Below are positions 51,536 through 61,888 of a stretch of 64,000 nucleotides of DNA, piece after piece. The DNA lies in NCBI GenBank assembly GCA_905221605.1, contig CAJNDS010002079.1, forward strand, positions 2,410,501-2,474,500, in the 5' to 3' direction. Each line of letters starts with the position of its first letter. Within the stretch, counting starts at the first letter, position 1. The DNA is from Symbiodinium natans. Lineage: Eukaryota; Sar; Dinophyceae; Suessiales; Symbiodiniaceae. A model generated the notes under the pieces. That model saw nothing but the letters and a program-made list of their open reading frames with translations, made no database searches and was not told where the DNA came from. A program made the position numbers and the translations under genes.

Positions 51536-52002
51536 GCTGTATACACCGTACATTCTTTGATGCCCTAAACTAAACATGCAATATGACCATTTTATCCCAA
51601 AATCGACTCAAACTATCTTTTTTTATCTTTTTTTTTTATTTTTTTTGTCTTTTTTTATCTTTTTTTATCTCCCGGCGACCGGTGCCGCTTTGCCGCACTT
51701 TGCCGCACCTATCTTTTCTAAGTCTGTTCTATCTCGTTTTTCTTTCCCTATCATTCCATGAAGATGGTATCTCAAGATAAAGATAGAAACGACTTAGACC
51801 CTCCCTAAGTGACTTGTAACTCACTTAAAACCAACTCCCTATCTCAACTATCTCACCTATCTCCAAAGGGCCCACTGTGTAGTGCGACGCGGGCTCCGCC
51901 CTTGGACCACGGGCGGCGCGGGGGCCGGATTTAATGGCTACCGCCAGTGCCGCCGACCCCCTCCAAGGGGGGCCAAGGCACTGTGGGCTCCGGCCGCGGA
52001 TT

Positions 52003-52030
52003 ATGTATATATATATATATATAGATATAT
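52003..52030. repeat. (TA)n microsatellite
   Basis: GTATATATATATATATATATAGATATA tract. Confidence 0.9.
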
Positions 52031-52124
52031 GCGCAGGCTTGGTCAGGTTGTAGAGTTCAGGGGGGCGAAACATGGAGCCCTGATGCGCAGGGAGTTGGGG
52101 CTAAACCCCAAATCTAAAACCGCA

Positions 52125-53560
52125 AACCGCACATGGCGGGGTGCGTGGGGGGCTTGGGCAAGGGAGGGAGTATGCGGAGCGGGAAGGGAAGAGGTGGTGG
52201 GGGTAGGGGCGGAGAAGCCACCTGCTTGGGCCGTGGACCAGAAGGAATGGGGAGCTATGGGGCCAGGAGCCATGGGTCCATGAGGGGCATGGGTGCGTGA
52301 GGGGTACGGTCCATGAGGGGTAGGTCAAGGGGGTGGAGAGTGGGAGCATGGGCCAGAGGGAGTAGGCGGAGCTGGAAGGGCGGAGGGCGGAGCGGGCATG
52401 CACATCCATGGGCCGTGGACCATGTGGGGGTTGGGGGTTGGGGGTGGCAGGGTGCGTACGGTATGGGGGTGGGGGTTGGGGGTTGGGGTGGAGCAGGGGC
52501 CAAAAGGAAAGGAATTGGAAGCAATGCAGGTGGAGGGATGAAGAATGGGACCAGGAGACAGTGGGGCCAGGAGCCATGGGTCCAGTGGGGGGGTGGGGGT
52601 GGGGGTTGGAAGTGTGGAAAGGGTGGGTGTGTGGGGGTGGGGGTTGGGGGTGGGGGTGGAGCCATGACGCCAGGAGCAAGGGGCCCATGACAAGCACGGG
52701 CGGCGGGGCAGGGTGCGTGCGGGGTGGGGGTGGGGGTTGTGGGTGGGAGTGGAGGAGGTCAAGGGATGAAGAATGGGACCAGGAGCCAGAAGTCCATGAA
52801 AAGCATGGCGGGGTGCGTGGGGGGCTTGGGCAAGGGGAAAGTATGCGGAGCGGGATGGGCGGGGAGCGGGTGCGGGTGGTGGGGGTAGGGGCGGAGGGGA
52901 GCCATGGGCCAGGAGCCATGGGTCCATGAGGGGCAAGGCGGCGGGGCAGGGTGGAGACGGGAATGCACTGAGGTACAGGGGGTGGGGTGTGTGGGGGTGG
53001 GGGGTGGGGGTGGGGGTGGGGGTGGTGGGGGGTGGGGGGGGGGGGTGGAGCCATGGGGCCAGGAGCCATGGGTCCATGACAAGCATGCGCGGCGGGGCAG
53101 GGTGCGTGCGGGGTGGGGGACCAGGAGCCATGGGTCCATGAGAAGTATGGCGGGGTGTGTGGGGGGCTTGGGCAAGGGGGGGAGTATGCGGAGCGGGAAG
53201 GGCGGATGGACGGGGGGGTGTGTGGGTGGTGGGGGTAGGGCAAGCGGGCGGGCATGCGCTGGGGGCCGGTTGAGCTTGATGAAGAATGGGACCAGGAGCC
53301 ATGGGTCCATGAGAAGCATGGCGGGGTGTGTGGCGGGCTTGGGCAAGGGAAGGAGTATGCGGTGCGGGAAGGGCGGATGGGCGGGGGGCGGGTGGGGGTA
53401 GGGCAAGCGGGCGGGCATGCACTGGGAGGAGCCATGGGTCCATGAGAAGCATGGCGGGGTGCGTGGGGGGCTTGGGCAAGGGAAGGAGCGGGGGGCGGGG
53501 TGCGTGGGTGGGGCAAGCGGGCGGGCATGCAGGCCGGTCGAGCTTTGGATGGGGTGGAGT
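52125..53560. repeat. GC-rich minisatellite block
   Basis: A module GCATGGCGGGGTGCGTGGGG plus GGCTTGGGCAAGG and AGTATGCGGAGCGGGA recurs at about 52130, 52802, 53146, 53317 and 53449, separated by GGGGTGGGGGTTGGGGG and CCATGGGTCCATGAG pieces. Three frames on the - strand and several on the + strand are open at once, giving Pro/His- or Gly-rich translations up to 475 codons. That is expected of a stop-poor repeat, so no gene is called. Confidence 0.8.
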
Positions 53561-54129
53561 AGGTGGTAGGGGCAATGGGTCTTCACTGACGCCGCCCCCC
53601 TAGAAATGGGCGGATAAGTAGGGGGGGTTTTGTACAACTGAATCCGGGTTGTACCCAGAGCTATCCTACTGTTTAGAGCCCTGCACCCGTGGCTGCCTAT
53701 AAACTTTCAAGAACCCGAGTGTTTAGGGTTTAGGGTTTCGGGTTCAGGGTTTAGGGTTTAGGGTTAGGGGCGCCGTCGTTAAGGCCTCGCCCTCATTCCC
53801 TGCTGCAGGTTTCGGAACTCCAAACCACCGCACCCGGCTGCTTCGAAGCAAGAATCCTTCCACCTCTCAGTAGCTGAACGAATACACTTTACGCGCTTTG
53901 GGATACTATAACCCCTATAGAACTGAAATTTGGGGGCTTTGAACTCAGCAACTAAGACCAAGCCCTTCGGGTGCGTGGGCAAAATATCGGCCTAATTACT
54001 TCGAGTTGGGGTGTTTAGGGTCTATGGTAGTTTAGGCCGTCGAGACTGGGGTGCAGGCGCGGCTTTGATTTGCATGTGTGGCCCAGTGTTTAGGATTTAC
54101 CTAAATGATTGGTACACTTCCCGCTGTTA

Positions 54130-54205
54130 TTTTTGTAGTACGATTGCTATTACGATCACTATTAGTACTATTACTATTGTTATTGTCATTATCATTATTA
54201 TTATT
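54130..54205. repeat. ATT-rich trinucleotide-like tract
   Basis: TTACTATTGTTATTGTCATTATCATTATT-type repeat. Confidence 0.7.
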
Positions 54206-54241
54206 TATCCTCAAGCCCTAAAACCTAAACCCTAAACCCTA

Positions 54242-54313
54242 AACCACTTCTGCTATCGCCTTGGACTGGGACCATTTTCACGATCAGCATCGGCCTTCGT
54301 CCTCGACGCTGAG
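54242..54313 (+). CDS. Putative internal exon
   Basis: Frame TSAIALDWDHFHDQHRPSSS, donor GCTGAG|GTTTGGAG, a variant telomere unit. Product unknown. Confidence 0.4.
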
Positions 54314-54511
54314 GTTTGGAGTTTAGGGTTTAGGGTTTAGGGTTTAGGGTTGTGCTTCGGGAGAGTTGTTAATTTCCCTTCTTTCCTTGCAAGGGGGCCT
54401 GTTCATAAGATTTAAAGCACAACTTAGGAAGGTTTCAGGGTCTAGGGAGTTTAGGGTTCTCGGACTGTAAGGTTTAAGGGTTTATTTTTTATTTAGGATT
54501 TAGGGTTTCGT

Positions 54512-54616
54512 GTTGGGATTTTCCCTTATTCTAACAGTCCTTAAAGGGGAATATATTCGGGAGTACTATACTCGCTATTATGGACTGGTAGTTATAAGGG
54601 GGAACATCCCAAGTTT
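54512..54616. mobile_element. MITE-like element, family 2
   Basis: TTGGGATTTTCCCTTATTCT and TTATAAGGGGGAACATCCCAA are terminal inverted repeats. Confidence 0.85.
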
Positions 54617-54693
54617 CGGGCTTAGGCCCTAAACCCCAAACCCTAAACCCTAAACCCTAAACCCTAAAGGCCCTAAACCCTAAACACCCCAGG

Positions 54694-54762
54694 TACTACC
54701 TCCTGGCCGAAAGGGGGAGCAGGAACCTTCAGCAATCAGCCGCAGCTCGGCCTGCCAACGTT
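54694..54762 (+). CDS. Putative exon, frame uncertain
   Basis: Acceptor CACCCCAG|GTA and donor CAAC|GTTTGGGG are clear, but all three frames are open; one reads YYLLAERGSRNLQQSAA. Flanked by C-type then G-type arrays. Confidence 0.45.
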
Positions 54763-55072
54763 TGGGGTTTAGGGTAGGGTTTAGGGTTTAGGTTTAGGGT
54801 TTAGGGTTTAGGGTTTAGGGTTTGAGGGTTTCGGAACCAGGCCCAGAGGGGCGCGTGCATAGTATTTATTTGCGGAAGTTTGTACCAAAAACCTGCCTAA
54901 GGGTCCATGTAGCTCATTGTCATATACTTCCACCCCAAAGCCCCTTTCTAGGTCCCAGGTCTTCCCTATCTAGCTAGATGGACCCTTAGGGCCTTACAAA
55001 GAACCCTAAACCCTAAACCTCAAACCCTAAACCCGAAACCCGAAACCCTAAAGCATGGCCCACCCAGGCCGC

Positions 55073-55107
55073 GGTTCCGCGGCTGCAAGAGGCAATGCCG
55101 CCAGGTG
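55073..55107 (+). CDS. Putative short exon
   Basis: Acceptor CACCCAG|GCC, frame AAVPRLQEAMPP, donor GCCAG|GTGCGC. Product unknown. Confidence 0.45.
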
Positions 55108-55787
55108 CGCTGGCACGAGGCCGTTTAGGGCTTCGAGTTCAGGGTTTGTAGGGTTTAGGGTTTAGGGTTTCGAGGTGTTCTTGCTGAATAGAAAACTTGA
55201 TACCCTAGACTTAGAGTCATAAAGCCTATAGTTTTTCACAGCGGTAAATCTTATAAATGCCAAAGCCCTGTAGAGGGCTCTGCGAGATTTAATCCCTTCC
55301 CCCTAATATTAAACGCCCCCCCCCCCCCCCCCCCCCGCTAGAAATTCGAAATGTGTCTTTAGTATTAGGGGATGTTTTTATCCAAATGTCATGTTTGGGG
55401 TCCAAAGGGTTTAGGATGTTGGCTTCAGGCTTTGGACGGGACTGGGAGTGAAGGGAGGGAAGGGAGCTAGATCGGGGGGGGTTAATAAACGGGGGAAGGG
55501 ATTACTTTAACGACAAGTGAAGGTTGATTTCGGATTCGGAGCGAGAGAGAGAGAGAGATCCAGTGGAATCTGAAACTCTGAAACCCTGAAACCCTAATCC
55601 CTAGACCCTGAACCCTGAACCCTATATATTGGGCCTTGACTGAATGTCGTTTAGGGGTGAGGGTTCAACTACTCCTCTTTTGCTCGAAGGCGGAGCAGCG
55701 TGAGACAATTCGCACAGTTATGCTCAGCCCTAAACCCTAAACCCTAAAACCTTAAACCCTAAACCCTAAACCCTAAAAGCACTTGGA

Positions 55788-55860
55788 TCACGGCCAACCT
55801 GGCCTATGTAAAAGAGATGCGGATGGAGAACCGCCTGACAGCCACTCTGGGCTTGGTGTG
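55788..55860 (+). CDS. Putative exon between telomere-like arrays
   Basis: After CCCTAAA units the frame reads STWITANLAYVKEMRMENRL then TATLGLVW, and the donor is TGTGG|GTTTGGGG. A very protein-like island; family not recognised. Confidence 0.55.
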
Positions 55861-56079
55861 GGTTTGGGGTTTGGGGTTTGGGGTTTGGGGTGTGGGGTGT
55901 AGTAAGGGTGTAGGGTGTAGGGTTTAGTTAGGGGTTAGGGCTTAGGGTTTTAAATCAAACTCCCCAATGACTAAGCCGCATACCCCAAACCACAAAAACT
56001 AAACCCAAACCCGAAGCCGATCAAACCCAATCACTCCCCCAACCCCCAAACCCTAAATAAGCTTCAGGGTTTAGGGTTT

Positions 56080-56200
56080 AGGGTTATAGGGTTATAGGGT
56101 TATAGGGTCATAGGGTTATAGGGTCATAGGGTTATTATAGGTTTATAGGGTTATAGGGTTATAGGGTTTAGGGTTTAGGGTTTAGGGTTTAGGAATCAGG
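56080..56200. repeat. (TTATAGGG)n octamer array
   Basis: About ten TTATAGGG or TCATAGGG units, then TTTAGGG. Confidence 0.94.
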
Positions 56201-56216
56201 GTTACCTCAGTGGCAG

Positions 56217-56279
56217 GCCCCTGGGCACGGGACCGGCGCGCTGCGTTAGCCGCTGTGGCCGCACTCGGCATGTGTCGTG
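56217..56279 (+). CDS. Putative internal exon
   Basis: Acceptor near GGGTTACCTCAG|TG, frame VAGPWARDRRAALAAVAALG then MC, donor TCGTGG|GTTTAGGG. Product unknown. Confidence 0.5.
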
Positions 56280-56353
56280 GGTTTAGGGTTGCCAGGTTTA
56301 GGGTTTAGTTTCAAGGGCTTTAGGCAGTCATTGGGTTATGGGGTGTATGGCAA

Positions 56354-56590
56354 TTACTCAAACATTTTTCCTGGGCGATCTAGATGTTCGATAGAAGCGT
56401 CGGAAGGGGTTCGGAAAGATCGTTCTACCTTGTTCACATGTACGGTTATCTCTTTCTGTCCGAGTGCTTCAAAAATGACACCATCAAGCTCGGCGGCAGT
56501 CACAATCAACAAGCTTTCTGTAAGGAGGCGGCGCACGCTGCGGCGCGAAAGACGCCCAGGCGGGAGGACAAAGAGGCGGGGAGGGGGTTC
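56354..56590. other. Open segment on both strands, coding strand unclear
   Basis: On - a 60-codon frame reads TAAELDGVIFEALGQKEITV and NKVERSFRTPSDASIEHLD; on + a frame reads SNIFPGRSRCSIEASEGV. Both look protein-like, so neither is called. Confidence 0.3.
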
Positions 56591-56859
56591 TAGGGGTCCT
56601 GGCAGTGTGAACCCTTATCCTTTAGAACCCTTACAACACCTTATAAGAATCAACCCTTGAAGCCCTTAAACCCTTATAACACCTTACAAGAATCAACCCT
56701 TGAAGCCCTTAAACCCTATAAACCCTTACAAGGGGTGCAGGGGTTAGGGTCCTAGAGGACTTGTGGGCTGAGGAGGCATTGAGTTTGGGGGCTCGTGGGC
56801 TTTGTTCAAGGTTCAAAGACCCCGTCCAGCCCTTACGGGGTTTAGGGTTTAGGGTTTAG

Positions 56860-57560
56860 GGTGTTTAGAAGCCATTTTTGGCTGAACGAAGAGTTTTACA
56901 TGCAGAAGCCAAGCCTACAGCCTATGCCTACCCCCTAGGTGGTAGGCCCACAAGAGGCCTACGGGTGGGCTGCCTAGAGGCCGTTGTTTAAGTATCAGTC
57001 TGAGCGGCTCTTAATAAGCTAGACCCCCCCGGGCCCCCAAGTTTTCCTTACTTAGACCCCAAAAGCTGGTACTAAACCCTCGATGTCCCCCCAGGAAGCG
57101 GCATAAGGGTTTCGGGCAAAGATATTTTGAAATTTCGGTTTCATGAGAGGTGAAGCTAGATCCCCATTCATTGCTTCAGCGTACACCCCAATTGGAACCA
57201 CACCTTACATCTTAAACCCGGAACAGCTATTCTGATTCTTCAAGAGATTTAGGGTTCTGCCCCCCCGAAGCCCCCTAGCAAAGGGGCTCTCTTGCCTTTA
57301 TTCAATCATATAGTGATCCTCAAGATGATTTAAAGTATATTCCTTAAATTATGTAGGGATCGTGAATATGGTTGCCCATATGGTTGGAGGTATATTCCTT
57401 AGTTTCAGGGGTATTTCGCTCTTTGGCCCTATGAGCCTTTTCTGGGAGGCGCTGGAATCCAAACACGGCTTCATGGGGGGAGCAGAGGCCTCGCCTTGAG
57501 GGTCAGCTGAGCCGAGCTTGGGGCCCCTTATAAGGGGGAAACCGTGAGGCTGAATTTATA
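56860..57560. other. Unique DNA with a family-4-like fragment
   Basis: AAAGTATATTCCTTAAATTATG and GGTATATTCCTTAGTTTCAGG around 57335-57405 resemble the family 4 element. No exon recognised. Confidence 0.4.
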
Positions 57561-57681
57561 GGAGAGACCCTGAACCCTTAACCCCCTAAACCCAAAACCC
57601 TAAACCCTAAACCCCCTAAACCCCCTAAACCCCCTAAACCCCCCCTACACTTATAAACCCTAAACCCACGGCTTGCGGAGG

Positions 57682-57741
57682 CAATTTTCGGCGCTGCCCG
57701 CCGAGCTTTTGTCCAGGCGCTGGCGCTTTTGCCGCCCGGTG
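57682..57741 (+). CDS. Putative internal exon
   Basis: Acceptor GGCTTGCGGAG|GCA, frame AIFGAARRAFVQALALLPP, donor GCCCG|GTGTGA. A hydrophobic helix; product unknown. Confidence 0.5.
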
Positions 57742-58169
57742 TGAGATCTCCGGGGTTTAGGTTTGGGGGCCTCAGGGGGCTACGAAGGGTTTAGGGTTTA
57801 GGGTTTAGGGTTTAGGGGTTAGGGGTTTAGGGTTTAGGGTTCAGGGTGTGGTGTCAGGGTTTGTAATATTACATAGGGTTTAGGATTCAGGGACACCTCA
57901 AACCTCAGCATGTTAGGAGCCTCGACTTGGCATGGCTTCTTGGTGGGAAAGGGGGGAGAGAGGGATGGCGACGATGGTGACAACTGCTTCTTGTGGCAAC
58001 TGCTACTCCAGGTTGACCCTGAAACCCCCAGACCCCTACCCCCCCTAAACCCGCAAAGAAAACCCAACCCTAAAACCCTAAACCCGCAGAAGCCCTTAAA
58101 GCCGAAACGCACTAAACCTAAACCCCGGAAATCCCAAACCGCTAAGTCCCGAAACCCTTTCCACTCCCA

Positions 58170-58221
58170 GGTCCACGCCCGACGTGGGCCGGGATGTTTC
58201 GAGCCTGACCTTGGCAGGACA
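58170..58221 (+). CDS. Putative exon
   Basis: Acceptor CCACTCCCAG|GTC, frame STPDVGRDVSSLTLAGQ, donor GGACA|GTGTTT. A second frame is open. Confidence 0.4.
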
Positions 58222-58368
58222 GTGTTTAGAGGGTTTAGTTTTTTTTTGTTTTAAGTTTTCTTTGTTTTAACTTATGTTTGTGTTCATTGCTTTTTTATGG
58301 GGCTTCAACAGGATTTAGAGGGTTCATGGGGTTCATGGAGTTGATGGGGTTTGTAGGGTTTAGGTTGA

Positions 58369-58434
58369 TGATAGCCGCAGCCAGACAGTTTGGCCCTTGT
58401 CCTAGCAAGCCTTGCCTACCGCTGGCCGACATGG
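58369..58434 (+). CDS. Putative exon with good splice sites
   Basis: Acceptor TTGATGATAG|CCG and donor ACATGG|GTACGT. One frame reads PQPDSLALVLASLAYRWPTW; another is also open. Product unknown. Confidence 0.45.
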
Positions 58435-58688
58435 GTACGTTTCCAAGTCGTTGCTCTCTTCAGGCATTTTTTGCGGGTACATAAACTATACATACGCTCC
58501 GCAGTTTTTAATCGGAACCCCCCCCCCCCACCCCAAAACAATAGAAGTTTAGTATAGAGCTGTCCACATCCCAACCGCGATTTGTTTTAAGCCCTACGTG
58601 CACTGTACATTTTTCCCTACACCCTATGCATCCTGCAATCCCTGCCTTAGCGACCAGCACTAGCTGAACAAACCCTGGGCAAACATCT

Positions 58689-59030
58689 TCGAATAGAGTC
58701 CGGGGCGGCACCCACGCGGTGCAAATCCCGGGGCTGGTGGAGGCCCTGCGGGAGGTGGCGGCATCCCTGCAAGGGGTGGCGGCGTTGCTGCAGCAGACGC
58801 TGCAGAAGATGCCGCGCCAGCAACTGCGCGGCCCGGACGGGAAGTTCATGGCGAACCCCGTCACGCCATTGAGCCTGCCGCCCACACCGGGTGCACCCAG
58901 CACACCGGGCGGCGGCGGAGGAGGAACAGGCCGTGGGAGGAGGAAACGGTGCGGGCAGTGCCAGGGGTGCCGGCAGGCCGGCGAGATTCAGTGCAATGCC
59001 GGGCTTCCCTTGCCGAGGATGCAATGCTGA
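58689..59030 (+). CDS. Exon with partial CXXC zinc-finger signature
   Basis: An open frame of over 100 codons reads LVEALREVAASLQGVAALLQ (helix), a Pro/Gly-rich linker, then RGRRKRCGQCQGCRQAG. RKRCGxCxxC is the start of the CXXC domain that binds unmethylated CpG in other eukaryotes. Only the first half is in this frame (next Cys in EIQCNAG); a shift of one base would add PCRGC. No start codon is claimed; the frame is open upstream to about 58689. The upstream acceptor may be TCGAATAG|AG. Confidence 0.55.
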   Translation, partial: SNRVRGGTHAVQIPGLVEALREVAASLQGVAALLQQTLQKMPRQQLRGPDGKFMANPVTPLSLPPTPGAPSTPGGGGGGTGRGRRKRCGQCQGCRQAGEIQCNAGLPLPRMQC

Positions 59031-59081
59031 AACATTCCGACAGCTGCCCAATAACTGTACCTGTGTGAGGGTTGCAGGTCC

Positions 59082-59135
59082 AGCTAACGAGGCCGATATA
59101 AGAAGGCAGCAGCGCAACGGTTCGTGCCAAGAGCA
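59082..59135 (+). CDS. Putative exon
   Basis: Acceptor GAGGGTTGCAG|GT, frame PANEADIRRQQRNGSCQE. It may follow the CXXC exon. Confidence 0.35.
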
Positions 59136-59149
59136 AGCCCCTAAACTCT

Positions 59150-59820
59150 AACCCAGGGGGGTACAGGGCTTTGGGTGCTTCGGTGCTTCGGGGTCTGGGA
59201 TGCTCAAGGATTATCTCTCTTTTCTTCTGGGTTTTGCTGGGCTCAGGGGCTTAGTAGCATGCAGAGGTTTTCGGGCTACAGGGATGTGAGGGTTTAGGAT
59301 TTTGGGCACAGAGCGCGCAGGATGTGGAAGCGTAGGGGAGAAACCCGGCGAGTCCCCTTCATGAAGGAATGTGCCTCAATTCAGATATTGGTTTAGGGTT
59401 CTTTGGAACTGAAGCTGTATTCCCTTATGCCTAATGAAAAGCCCGTTATCATACCCTCAAGACCATGTCTGACATGTGGGGGTGTGAAGCTTTACTTGCA
59501 ACTCTCTGCACACCTACAGAAAGTAGAAATTTCCTGAACAGAGGTACGTATGGAGGGTGTAAGGTTTAGGGTTTAGGGAATATAGGGTGTAGGGTGTAGG
59601 GTGGTCGCTTGAGGGTAGCTTCTCAATGAATGCAATACGGGCCCTAGTATTTTGACACCCGTCCGAAAGCCCAAACAATATTCAGAGAAACCCTATGGCC
59701 GCCCTACGTAAGCCCAAAACCCCCGCCAATAATTTCGATAAGGCCGAAACCATGAACCCTGAACCATACACATCGTAAACCCTAAACCTTAAACCCTAAA
59801 CCCATAACCCCATAAAAACT
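59150..59820. other. Non-coding DNA
   Basis: Sparse degenerate telomere-like units; no exon or element recognised. Confidence 0.4.
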
Positions 59821-59836
59821 AATCCCTAAACCGCAA

Positions 59837-59938
59837 GGGTTGGACCTAAGCCTGCAAGAGAGAGGAACGGAGTCCTGGAAGCTCCTCCCACTGCCCAAGG
59901 ACGACCCAGAGGCAAGAAGGGACTTAGGGTTGAGGGTA
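59837..59938 (+). CDS. Putative internal exon
   Basis: Acceptor AACCGCAAG|G, frame LDLSLQERGTESWKLLPLPK then DDPEARRDLG, donor TTGAGG|GTAAGC, a canonical site. Product unknown. Confidence 0.6.
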
Positions 59939-60192
59939 AGCCCATAACGCTGAATCTAGGGTTTAGGGTTCACAATCCCTAATTAAACCCTACACCCGAA
60001 GCCCGAAACCCGACAAGCCTTAAACTGCCCGCTGTAAAATCCCCAGGGAGGGTTTACGGTCCTAACTTGTTGGGAAACTCAGAGCCTGTAGTGCTTGCTT
60101 CACTTGTTTCCTTTCTGTCTTTTCAGGGTTTTCTATGTCCTAAACCCTAAGACCCTGAACCCTAACCCTAACCCCTAGGAAGCTCCCACAGG

Positions 60193-60319
60193 CGCTTCTG
60201 GTGGTGTTTGACATCGACGGCTCCGACAACACCGTTGCAACGCAGTTTCTGGAGGACTTGGCAAACCCCCCTATTTTCGGGACATTTCAGGGCTTGCAGG
60301 GCGTTGCAGTGGTTAGAGG
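60193..60319 (+). CDS. Putative internal exon, enzyme-like
   Basis: Acceptor AGCTCCCACAG|GCG opens ALLVVFDIDGSDNTVATQFL then EDLANPPIFGTFQGLQGVAV; donor GGTTAGAG|GTTTAGCG. A beta strand ending FDIDGSD could be a metal or nucleotide site, but no family is assigned. Confidence 0.6.
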
Positions 60320-60421
60320 TTTAGCGGCTCGAAGAGCCAATAGATTCGAGTTTAGTGTGTGTGTTTTTTTTTGGGGGGGGGAGAGAGTGGGCGGTAGTCG
60401 TTTCGTGTTGGGGCGGGGTCG

Positions 60422-60422
<1 letters not shown>

Positions 60423-60478
<56 letters not shown>

Positions 60479-60575
60479 CGGGGGGGGGGGGGGTGCCGGT
60501 TGGGGGAGGTCGGGGGGGGGGATGGGGGTTGGGCGCGGGTGGTGGAGTGGGGGGGGGGGGGGGGGGGGGGGGTGG
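60423..60575. repeat. Poly-G block (G56, G14, G22) with G-rich spacers
   Basis: An uninterrupted run of 56 G, then further G runs to about 60572. Glycine-only and proline-only frames here are artefacts. Confidence 0.95.
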
Positions 60576-60771
60576 GAGGGTTGGATTACAGTGTGCTGAG
60601 TGCCGAAGATGTACAGGCTTGAACTTGATATTTAAGCCACTAAAGTCTGACATGTGCTTTTGGTTCAAGTGCGGGAGTTCGTTGAAACGAAAAAGAAATC
60701 ATGTGATGTCGGCTGCACAGCCATGTTATCTGCAGGAAGTAGGTTCGTGCAGGCGGCAGGCTACACGAGCC

Positions 60772-60811
60772 ACATATATATATATATATATGTGTATATA
60801 TATATATAGTT
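60772..60811. repeat. (TA)n microsatellite
   Basis: TATATATATATATATGTGTATATATATATATA, a near-palindrome. Confidence 0.92.
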
Positions 60812-60921
60812 CCGTTTTCGGGCTCTGTAAAATTGCGCAGCCTGCTTTGCTGCTAGAATGACTAGCGTCGCCCGTCCTTCCTGCGGTCTTCAAGGGCCCT
60901 TACATCCCTCCCGGTTACGGC

Positions 60922-60966
60922 ACCCTAAACCCTAAACCCTAAACCCTAAACCCTAAACCCTAAACC
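60922..60966. repeat. (CCCTAAA)n array
   Basis: About six units immediately left of the family 5 element. Confidence 0.95.
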
Positions 60967-60980
60967 TGAAACGCCCCTGG

Positions 60981-61199
60981 TTCTAAGGGTAGTTTCATGG
61001 GCCCTCAATGTGGTCCCTTACCTCCTTAGAGGGTTCTGAAGTATGGGCCCTCGGGGTGTCTAGGGTATATAAGGGGTATATGAGGGGTCCCCATTTAAGG
61101 GTCCATACTAACCCTTCACCCTAACCCCTAACCCCTAAACCCTAAACCCTAAACCCTAAATGACCATGTAACTACCCTTTGAGGGCCAATACTGAAGAA
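60981..61199. mobile_element. MITE-like element, family 5, interrupted by telomere-like DNA
   Basis: Matches 44196-44372 at both arms, but between CCATACTAA and GACCATGTAACTACCC it holds about five CCCTAAC/CCCTAAA units (61107-61160) missing from the other copy. Confidence 0.8.
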
Positions 61200-61303
61200 C
61201 CCTACGACTGGTTTCCATGTGAAAGGAGCTGCCAACGTTGGATTCCAGAAGCTTGGAAAGCACGCGGAATCATAAGAATGCCACACCCTACTTTCTGGTT
61301 AGG

Positions 61304-61361
61304 GTGTAGGGTTTAGGGTTTAGGGTTTAGGGTTTAGGGTTTAGGGTTTAGGGTTTAGGGT
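61304..61361. repeat. (TTTAGGG)n array
   Basis: About eight exact units. Confidence 0.96.
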
Positions 61362-61625
61362 ATACGGTTGCTTCTCAGATTCCCGTGTTTGGGTTCCCCA
61401 ACTATAATGGACGGTAATCCGAAAAAGGGAACACAGTTTACAGAACTGACCTGGTACATTCTTCCGTTTTGGCGGTCAAGCTTGATCCTGAACAACCTAA
61501 TCTCCTAAACCCTAAACAGCCTGAGCCGTACAAGCCCTAAACAACTACTATTCGCTCAAGAACCCCAAAAGAAAAAAGACAACAATCAGCAATCCCTCTA
61601 TTACCCTTATAATAATGAACAATAG

Positions 61626-61700
61626 TATATATATATATATATTTATTTATATTTATTTATATGTATATACATATGTATATATATATATATACATATTTCT
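61626..61700. repeat. AT-rich TATATA/TTTATT tract
   Basis: TATATATATAT, TTTATTTATAT and TATATACATATGTATATAT blocks; palindromic in part. Confidence 0.9.
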
Positions 61701-61785
61701 GTATTCATTTTCACCCCCACCTTCGGTGTGGGGTTGTTAGATTTTAAACACAACTCTTCTCCTCGCCCGGAACTCTTCTCCTAGA

Positions 61786-61888
61786 TAGAGACTCCCTGAA
61801 ATGCCCAACCCCAGAGACTCGCTAGAGTGCCCAACCCCAGAGACTCCCTGGAGTGCCCAACCCCAGAGACCCTGGAGTGCCCAAGGGG
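61786..61888. repeat. 26-bp tandem repeat, four copies
   Basis: GAGACTCCCTGGAGTGCCCA plus ACCCCA repeats four times, the last copy shortened. Confidence 0.9.

Larger units (their letters stand above)
50051..51879. mobile_element. Tc1/mariner-like non-autonomous element
   Basis: Both ends carry CACAGTGGGCCCTTTG as terminal inverted repeats and both are flanked by TA, the usual Tc1/mariner target duplication. Subterminal regions are rich in GATA/TATC-type repeats. No transposase motif is seen inside; the interior is a 48-bp tandem repeat and short repeats (ACATACCCCCGA-type at 50400-50550). Confidence 0.75.

Noticed and set aside
50875-51568. Repetitive ORFs with 16-residue repeats
   Set aside because: They arise from a 48-bp tandem repeat whose length is a multiple of three; both strands are open.
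52101-53528. 475-codon - strand open frame as a proline-rich protein gene
   Set aside because: The DNA is a GC-rich minisatellite; several frames on both strands are open together, and the translation is pure low complexity.
60201-60861. Glycine-rich ORFs over the poly-G block
   Set aside because: A homopolymer has no stops in any frame.
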